Assembly: GCA_002327725.1 (NCBI GenBank)
Contig: DCXP01000001.1
Span: 1 to 63,807, forward strand
Direction of reading: 5' to 3'
From: Proteobacteria bacterium UBA2133
Lineage (GTDB): Bacteria; Pseudomonadota; Gammaproteobacteria; Arenicellales; UBA868
Length of the DNA stretch: 63,807 nucleotides
The notes below the pieces were generated by a model. The model was not told the DNA's origin. It did not search any database and worked only from the letters and a program-made list of their open reading frames with translations. Position numbers and translations under genes: made by a program. Positions within the stretch are counted from its first letter, which is position 1. Each line of letters opens with the position of its first letter. This document shows positions 59,587 to 63,807 of the stretch, one piece after another.

Positions 59587-60486
59587 CTAGTGGGACCGTT
59601 CCACGGTGAAATGCGCAAGGGCGACGAGCAGTGTAGCGTCAAGTTCAGTGCCGTCAAGCGCGCTGATGGCCTGATCCTTAAGGTCCCGGGCGTACCGGCG
59701 TGCCGCCTGTTCCCCCAGGACGCTAAGAAAGGTCGGTTGACCCCTTTCCTGATCTGCACCGGCGGGTTTTCCAAGTGTGCCTGTGTCAGCAGTTCCGTCC
59801 AGAACATCATCGATCACCTGGAAAGCAAGACCCAGCGGCCCGGCATAATTCTCAAGGCGAGCAAGAATCTCGGGATCATCGGTAGCGCAAAGCCCGCCCA
59901 GGTGAACTGCGGCCTCGATCAGGGTTCCCGTTTTACGCTGATGCATGGCCGCCAGTGTTTCAAGAGTCGCACTTGACGAATCCAGATTGAGATCCATAAC
60001 CTGACCGCCCGCGAGTCCCAGCGAGCCCGCGGCAGAGGCGAGCGTGCGCACCATTTCCAGTCGCAATGTCGGTGGTTGTTGATCCCACTTCGGATCGCTC
60101 AGAACTTCAAAGGCCAGGGTCTGCAGCGCATCGCCTGCAAGAATCGCGGTCGCTTCGTCGAAGGCCTTGTGACAGGACGGCTTTCCGCGGCGAAGATCAT
60201 CGTCATCCATCGCCGGAAGATCATCATGCACGAGGGAGAAGGCATGAATCAGCTCTACGGCGCAGGCCGGCTTATCGAGGTCTTGCTCTCTGGCGGCAAG
60301 TGCATGCCCAGCGGCATAGACCAGCGCGCCGCGATAACGTTTGCCTGCTCCGATACTCGCATAGTGCATCGCTTCGTGAAGAAGGGCGGGGGAGGTATGA
60401 GTTTTTGGAATCAGGTTCTCAAGGTGTCGGTCAATGCGCTGCCGCCACTGCTCCCAGTGAGTATCAAGATCGATGGAGTTAGTCAC
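59587..60486 (-). CDS. ispA: Farnesyl diphosphate synthase (geranyltranstransferase)
   Basis: This trans-prenyltransferase (299 aa) has the first aspartate-rich motif in VHDDLPAMDDDDLRRG and the second in VIDDVLDGTADT. The GKRYRGALVYAAG segment binds IPP. It makes farnesyl diphosphate for quinones and undecaprenyl phosphate. It overlaps the end of xseB by 4 bp. Confidence 0.95.
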   Translation of the reverse strand: MTNSIDLDTHWEQWRQRIDRHLENLIPKTHTSPALLHEAMHYASIGAGKRYRGALVYAAGHALAAREQDLDKPACAVELIHAFSLVHDDLPAMDDDDLRRGKPSCHKAFDEATAILAGDALQTLAFEVLSDPKWDQQPPTLRLEMVRTLASAAGSLGLAGGQVMDLNLDSSSATLETLAAMHQRKTGTLIEAAVHLGGLCATDDPEILARLENYAGPLGLAFQVIDDVLDGTADTGTLGKPAGADQERGQPTFLSVLGEQAARRYARDLKDQAISALDGTELDATLLVALAHFTVERSH

Positions 60487-60728
60487 GAGTCCTCGGCTTC
60501 AAAGGACTCATCCTGGGTTTCGCCCGCTTTTTCCAGGAGTTCCTGTACCCGGACTTCGGCCTTGCGCAGGCTGTCCCGGCACTGGCGTGCGAGTTCCATA
60601 CCCCTTTCGAAATCTTTCAGGGAAGTTTCCAATGGCTGATCCCCGGCCTCCATTCTTTCGACAATCGCTTCGAGCTCGCTGAGTGATTTTTCAAACTCTC
60701 CGACCCGTGAACGTGCTGGTTTGGCCAT
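60483..60728 (-). CDS. xseB: Exodeoxyribonuclease VII small subunit
   Basis: This is an 81-residue helical protein with the family pattern FEKSLSELEAIVERMEAGD and LETSLKDFERGMELARQC. It assembles with XseA to degrade single-stranded DNA. ATG 60728 was chosen behind a revcomp AAGAGGA site; the longer frame to 60761 is ignored. Confidence 0.93.
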   Translation of the reverse strand: MAKPARSRVGEFEKSLSELEAIVERMEAGDQPLETSLKDFERGMELARQCRDSLRKAEVRVQELLEKAGETQDESFEAEDS

Positions 60729-60788
60729 GATGAATCCTCTTAGATCTGCGGCGCGCCGCATGAGTGCACGCTATGCCTTGCGACTCGC

Positions 60789-60818
60789 ATTCTATCGTAG
60801 CGTTTGACAGCGCTCCAA
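60789..60818 (-). promoter_or_regulatory. Candidate sigma70 promoter for xseB-ispA-dxs
   Basis: On the minus strand TTGGAG (60813-60818) and TAGAAT (60789-60794) are spaced by 18 bp, about 60 bp before the xseB start. The divergent gap to parE also holds TTGGCA at 60847-60852 followed 18 bp later by TGTATC on the plus strand, a weak candidate for parE. Confidence 0.5.
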
Positions 60819-60912
60819 TCGGTAACGGGCTTGTGCGCTCTTTAAGTTGGCAAACACAGGGGCTGCTTCGTGTATCATCCCCCTGCGCCTGACCCCGGTA
60901 GATAAACATCTA

Positions 60913-62805
60913 ATGGCTGGAAATTACGATGCCTCCGCAATCGAAGTCCTCACAGGACTTCAGCCGGTGCGAAAACGCCCCGGAATGTATGCCCAGACAG
61001 ACCGGCCGAATCACCTCGTTCAGGAGGTGGTTGACAACAGTGTCGACGAGGCAATCGGCGGATATGCGCACCGGATATCCGTCACCCTGCACAAGGATGG
61101 TTCCGCCACGGTCGTCGATGACGGCAGGGGGATGCCGGTCGACCGGCACAAAGGCGAAAAAGTGAGCGCTGTCGAAGTCATTCTCACGCGGCTGCACGCC
61201 GGGGGAAAGTTCTCGGACAAGTCCTACACCTATTCCGGAGGACTGCATGGTGTGGGCGTGTCGGTGGTCAACGCGCTTTCAAAGAAGCTGGAGGTCAGCG
61301 TCAAGCGCGGCGGTCAGGAATACAAGATGACGTTTCGTGACGGGGTACCGACAGCGCCACTGAAAGTTGTTCGAAAGATCGGCGCGCGCAATTCCGGCAC
61401 GACGGTCCGATTCTGGCCGGATCCGGTGTTTTTTGATTCGGCCGGGATTTCGGCCTCGCGCCTGAAACGCCTGCTGAGGGCCAAGGCAGTGTTGTGTCCG
61501 GGCCTGCGTATCGACTTTCGGGATGAAGATAACGCTCGCAACAGCGAAACCTGGGAGTACGAGGATGGTTTGCCGGATTATCTCGTTTCCCAGATCGCGT
61601 CATCAGAGCGGGTGCCGGACTCTCCCTTTGTCGGCCATCTTACACAGGAAGCGCAGCAGCTGGACTGGGCGGCAAGCTGGCTGGAAGACGGCGGTGAGGT
61701 TTTTGCCGAGAGTTATGTCAATCTGATCCCGACCACACAGGGCGGCAGCCATGTCAGCGGTTTTCGTACAGGATTGACCGATGCGGTACGCGAGTTCTGC
61801 GAGTACCGCGCACTGCTTCCCAGAGGGGTAAAACTCGCCCCCGAAGATGTCTGGCAGCGTTGTGCTTTTGTGCTGTCGCTGCGGATGAAGGATCCCCAGT
61901 TCAGTGGTCAGACAAAGGACCGCCTGTCTTCGCGCGATGCCGCCACGCTTACCGCAGCCACTGTGAAAGATGCATTCAGCCTTTGGCTCAATCAGAACGC
62001 CGAAGAGGGTGAGCGTATCGCCAGTCTCGCTATCGAAAGCGCGCAATCCAGGCTGCGCACGGCGCGGCAGGTAGAGCGTAAAAAGGTCGCCACCGGGCCG
62101 ACGCTGCCGGGCAAACTCGCCGACTGCACCAGTCAGGACCTCGAGGAGACTGAACTCTTCCTGGTGGAGGGAGATTCAGCGGGAGGCTCTGCCAAGCAGG
62201 CCCGGGATAAAGACTATCAGGCGATCCTGCCGCTGCGCGGCAAGATTCTGAATACCTGGGAAGTCGAGTCTGCTGAGGTGCTGGCCTCGCAGTCTGTGCA
62301 CGATATTGCGATCGCCCTTGGCGTGGATCCGGGCGCAGCAGACTGCTCAAGCCTGCGCTACGGACGTATCTGCATCCTCGCGGACGCAGACTCTGACGGC
62401 GCGCATATTGCCACGCTGCTGTGTGCGCTCTTCGTTCGCCACTTCAGGCCATTGGTTGATGCGGGACGGGTCTGCGTATCGATGCCACCGCTCTACCGCA
62501 TCGATGTCGGCAAGCATGTTTTTTATGCTCTTGACGACGCGGAGAAAGAGTCGATTCTGGATACCATCAAGAAAGACAAACTGCGGGGCACGATCAATGT
62601 CCAGCGCTTCAAGGGCCTTGGAGAAATGAACCCGGCGCAATTGCGCGAGACCACCATGGATCCAACGTCCAGGCGCTTGATCGAGCTGACCCTGGATCGT
62701 GGCAAAAAGACCGACTCAATGCTGGATCTGCTGCTGGCCCGAAAACGTGCGCCCGACCGAAAAGAATGGCTGGGCAGGCGCGGTGATCAGGCCGAGGTTG
62801 CCTGA
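60913..62805 (+). CDS. parE: DNA topoisomerase IV subunit B
   Basis: This ATPase subunit (630 aa) has the GHKL motifs EVVDNSVDEAIGGY, VVDDGRGMPVDRHKGE and GGLHGVGVSVVNALS. The transducer domain follows, and the TOPRIM motif ELFLVEGDSAGGSAKQARD and DADSDGAHI holds the metal-binding Asp residues. It decatenates sister chromosomes together with ParC. ParE rather than GyrB fits the length (630 against ~800). ATG 60913 starts the conserved NYDASAIEVLTGLQPVRKRPG region; the frame further upstream is non-coding. Confidence 0.95.
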   Translation: MAGNYDASAIEVLTGLQPVRKRPGMYAQTDRPNHLVQEVVDNSVDEAIGGYAHRISVTLHKDGSATVVDDGRGMPVDRHKGEKVSAVEVILTRLHAGGKFSDKSYTYSGGLHGVGVSVVNALSKKLEVSVKRGGQEYKMTFRDGVPTAPLKVVRKIGARNSGTTVRFWPDPVFFDSAGISASRLKRLLRAKAVLCPGLRIDFRDEDNARNSETWEYEDGLPDYLVSQIASSERVPDSPFVGHLTQEAQQLDWAASWLEDGGEVFAESYVNLIPTTQGGSHVSGFRTGLTDAVREFCEYRALLPRGVKLAPEDVWQRCAFVLSLRMKDPQFSGQTKDRLSSRDAATLTAATVKDAFSLWLNQNAEEGERIASLAIESAQSRLRTARQVERKKVATGPTLPGKLADCTSQDLEETELFLVEGDSAGGSAKQARDKDYQAILPLRGKILNTWEVESAEVLASQSVHDIAIALGVDPGAADCSSLRYGRICILADADSDGAHIATLLCALFVRHFRPLVDAGRVCVSMPPLYRIDVGKHVFYALDDAEKESILDTIKKDKLRGTINVQRFKGLGEMNPAQLRETTMDPTSRRLIELTLDRGKKTDSMLDLLLARKRAPDRKEWLGRRGDQAEVA

Positions 62806-62823
62806 GCATCCTGTAAGAGCCGT

Positions 62824-63459
62824 TCAGGCCTCTTTGCTGTTCCCGTGATCAGAGGACGCCTCGGGCGCTGGTGAATCCCAGAACGGCTCATGCCGTGGGT
62901 CCCGGATCGTGATGGTCTCCTGGCGGTAGGGATGAAAGCCTGCCTGCTGATACACAATAATGGCTTTCGGGTGATCGAGGTCGCAGGTATTGACGATGAG
63001 TCGCGCGGGCTTTTCGGTCCATGCGGTGCTCACAGCCCAATCCAGAAACCACGGTCCAATACCCATCCCGATCTGCCAGGGCAACAGCCCGAAATAGGCG
63101 AGTTCCACCTCGTCATTTTTGCGACAGTCCAACTCTACGTATCCCGCGGGCTCTCCACCGCGGTAGAGCGCATAAACGTGAACCTTCTCGTTCGAGAGAA
63201 TTTCTTTCAGATCCGCGTCTGCCATTGCACGGCGCTCGTACCACAGCCACGGCTTACCCACTTCGTTATAAAGGAACCGGTAAAACGGCAGACTGGGTTG
63301 CCTGACCCTGAAAACGGCAAGGTCGCTGAGTGGCGGTCTTCGGGGAGCGCCTGTCGGCTGACGGGTCATCTGTAGGTAGGTGATGGTCACCTGCAAAGTG
63401 CCATCGGCAGCGGGCTGTGGCGCGGTGGGAAATGACTGCCGATGTTTCTTTATATCCAC
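62824..63459 (-). CDS. GNAT family N-acetyltransferase
   Basis: This 211-residue protein is of the GNAT fold. The core includes VYALYRGGEPAGYVELDCR, ELAYFGLLPWQIGMGIGPWF with the acetyl-CoA loop, and the late VNTCDLDHPKAIIVYQQAGF typical of motif B. Extra residues flank the domain: a Gln/Pro-rich N-terminal stretch and a Ser/Asp/Glu C-terminal tail. The target amine is unknown. It is convergent with parE, 18 bp apart. Confidence 0.82.
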   Translation of the reverse strand: MDIKKHRQSFPTAPQPAADGTLQVTITYLQMTRQPTGAPRRPPLSDLAVFRVRQPSLPFYRFLYNEVGKPWLWYERRAMADADLKEILSNEKVHVYALYRGGEPAGYVELDCRKNDEVELAYFGLLPWQIGMGIGPWFLDWAVSTAWTEKPARLIVNTCDLDHPKAIIVYQQAGFHPYRQETITIRDPRHEPFWDSPAPEASSDHGNSKEA

Positions 63460-63477
63460 GAGTGCACCAGATCCGTC

Positions 63478-63807
63478 CTAAGTGTCTTTTGTATCAGTCA
63501 CTGGTGATTCGTCGGGGTGGGTTTTGCGGTCGATCAGTATGGCAAGGCCGCCGATCAGGGACCAGAGCGCGACGTGGACACGGTGCAGGACAGACAACGC
63601 CACCCCGCGGGTACGCATGATCTGCTCGGCGTCCGGAACCCCGGCCAGCGTGGAGGCGCCGAACTTGCCAATGAGCGCTCCGTAGGCCGCTTCCCCGATG
63701 CCCCAGCCCGCGGGCGCGATCGGGATACCCTGAATGACCGAAGCCACCGGCACGATAAAAAAGAGATCGGCAAGGGTGATGCCGACACCGAGCGCCTCGC
63801 TCATGCA
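63478..63807 (-). CDS. Lysylphosphatidylglycerol synthase-like/flippase-type (UPF0104) membrane protein, N-terminal part outside window
   Basis: Only the last ~109 residues are present; the frame runs off the window end, so the real gene is longer. The visible part has a membrane segment (ITLADLFFIVPVASVIQG), then IPIAPAGWGIGEAAYGALIG, and another membrane helix (VALSVLHRVHVALWSLIGG). The PxxxGGxGxxE-like PAGWGIGEAAY pattern is typical of the AglD/MprF flippase-like domain. A cytoplasmic charged tail follows. Function is unknown; the family includes lipid flippases and synthase membrane parts. Confidence 0.78.
   Translation of the reverse strand, partial: CMSEALGVGITLADLFFIVPVASVIQGIPIAPAGWGIGEAAYGALIGKFGASTLAGVPDAEQIMRTRGVALSVLHRVHVALWSLIGGLAILIDRKTHPDESPVTDTKDT

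Overview
The window reads as chromosome of a moderately GC-rich gammaproteobacterium. FabA/FabB unsaturated fatty acid synthesis, glutaminyl-tRNA synthetase, ParE, IspG/Dxs/IspA isoprenoid genes and FolE2 support this. The metabolic genes suggest a facultative autotroph that can also use organic carbon: form I RuBisCO with CbbQ/CbbO activases, a stand-alone ATP sulfurylase of the type used by sulfur oxidisers, a diheme cytochrome c4, and catabolic blocks for aromatic acids, leucine, lactate and methyl compounds. No phage, IS element, CRISPR array, rRNA or tRNA gene was seen. No stretch over 300 bp is empty except 2833-3371, which holds gene remnants.

Layout. 1-2832: the 3' end of an ATP-dependent (class I) benzoyl-CoA reductase cluster, with one HgdB/BcrC-type subunit cut by the window edge, two different ASKHA ATPase subunits and a small Cys protein. 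2857-3285: a decayed enoyl-CoA hydratase/3-hydroxyacyl-CoA dehydrogenase pair on the minus strand. 3309-7604: an RND efflux adaptor and pump. 7629-17789: housekeeping and mixed genes (glnS, cytochrome c4, TPMT-like methyltransferase, EF-G-like GTPase, aroG, sat, Trm112-like protein, CDF transporter, FKBP isomerase). 17945-23027: a complete branched-chain-amino-acid-type ABC importer with a strong terminator hairpin after the binding-protein gene. 23269-26681: serA-serC-DUF1015.

26922-33582 is the most interesting block: a corrinoid/tetrahydrofolate methyl-transfer module. It has a corrinoid protein, DUF1638, a small 'virulence factor' family protein, MetV, MetF, a methyl-THF:corrinoid methyltransferase, a GFA-type zinc protein and a RACo-like corrinoid activator. 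A Crp-type regulator and a DUF2797 protein follow, then cbbLSQO (35328-40437). The module could move methyl groups from an unknown donor to THF and on to methylene-THF. The donor-specific methyltransferase (MttB/MtgB type) is not in the window.

40651-46712: an MFS transporter divergent from lutABC (L-lactate oxidation), then fabAB. 46739-52691, minus strand: a partial leucine/isovalerate operon (ivd, thiolase, DsbA-like isomerase, mccB) running into ispG, with a perfect 22-bp palindrome upstream that resembles a LiuR operator. 52927-63807: an alpha/beta hydrolase, xpt, an alkyltransferase-like protein, a proline racemase-family enzyme, a ROK kinase, folE2, dxs-ispA-xseB, parE, a GNAT acetyltransferase and the end of a flippase-like membrane protein.

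All calls rest on reading the translated sequence and remembered family motifs. No database search was run.
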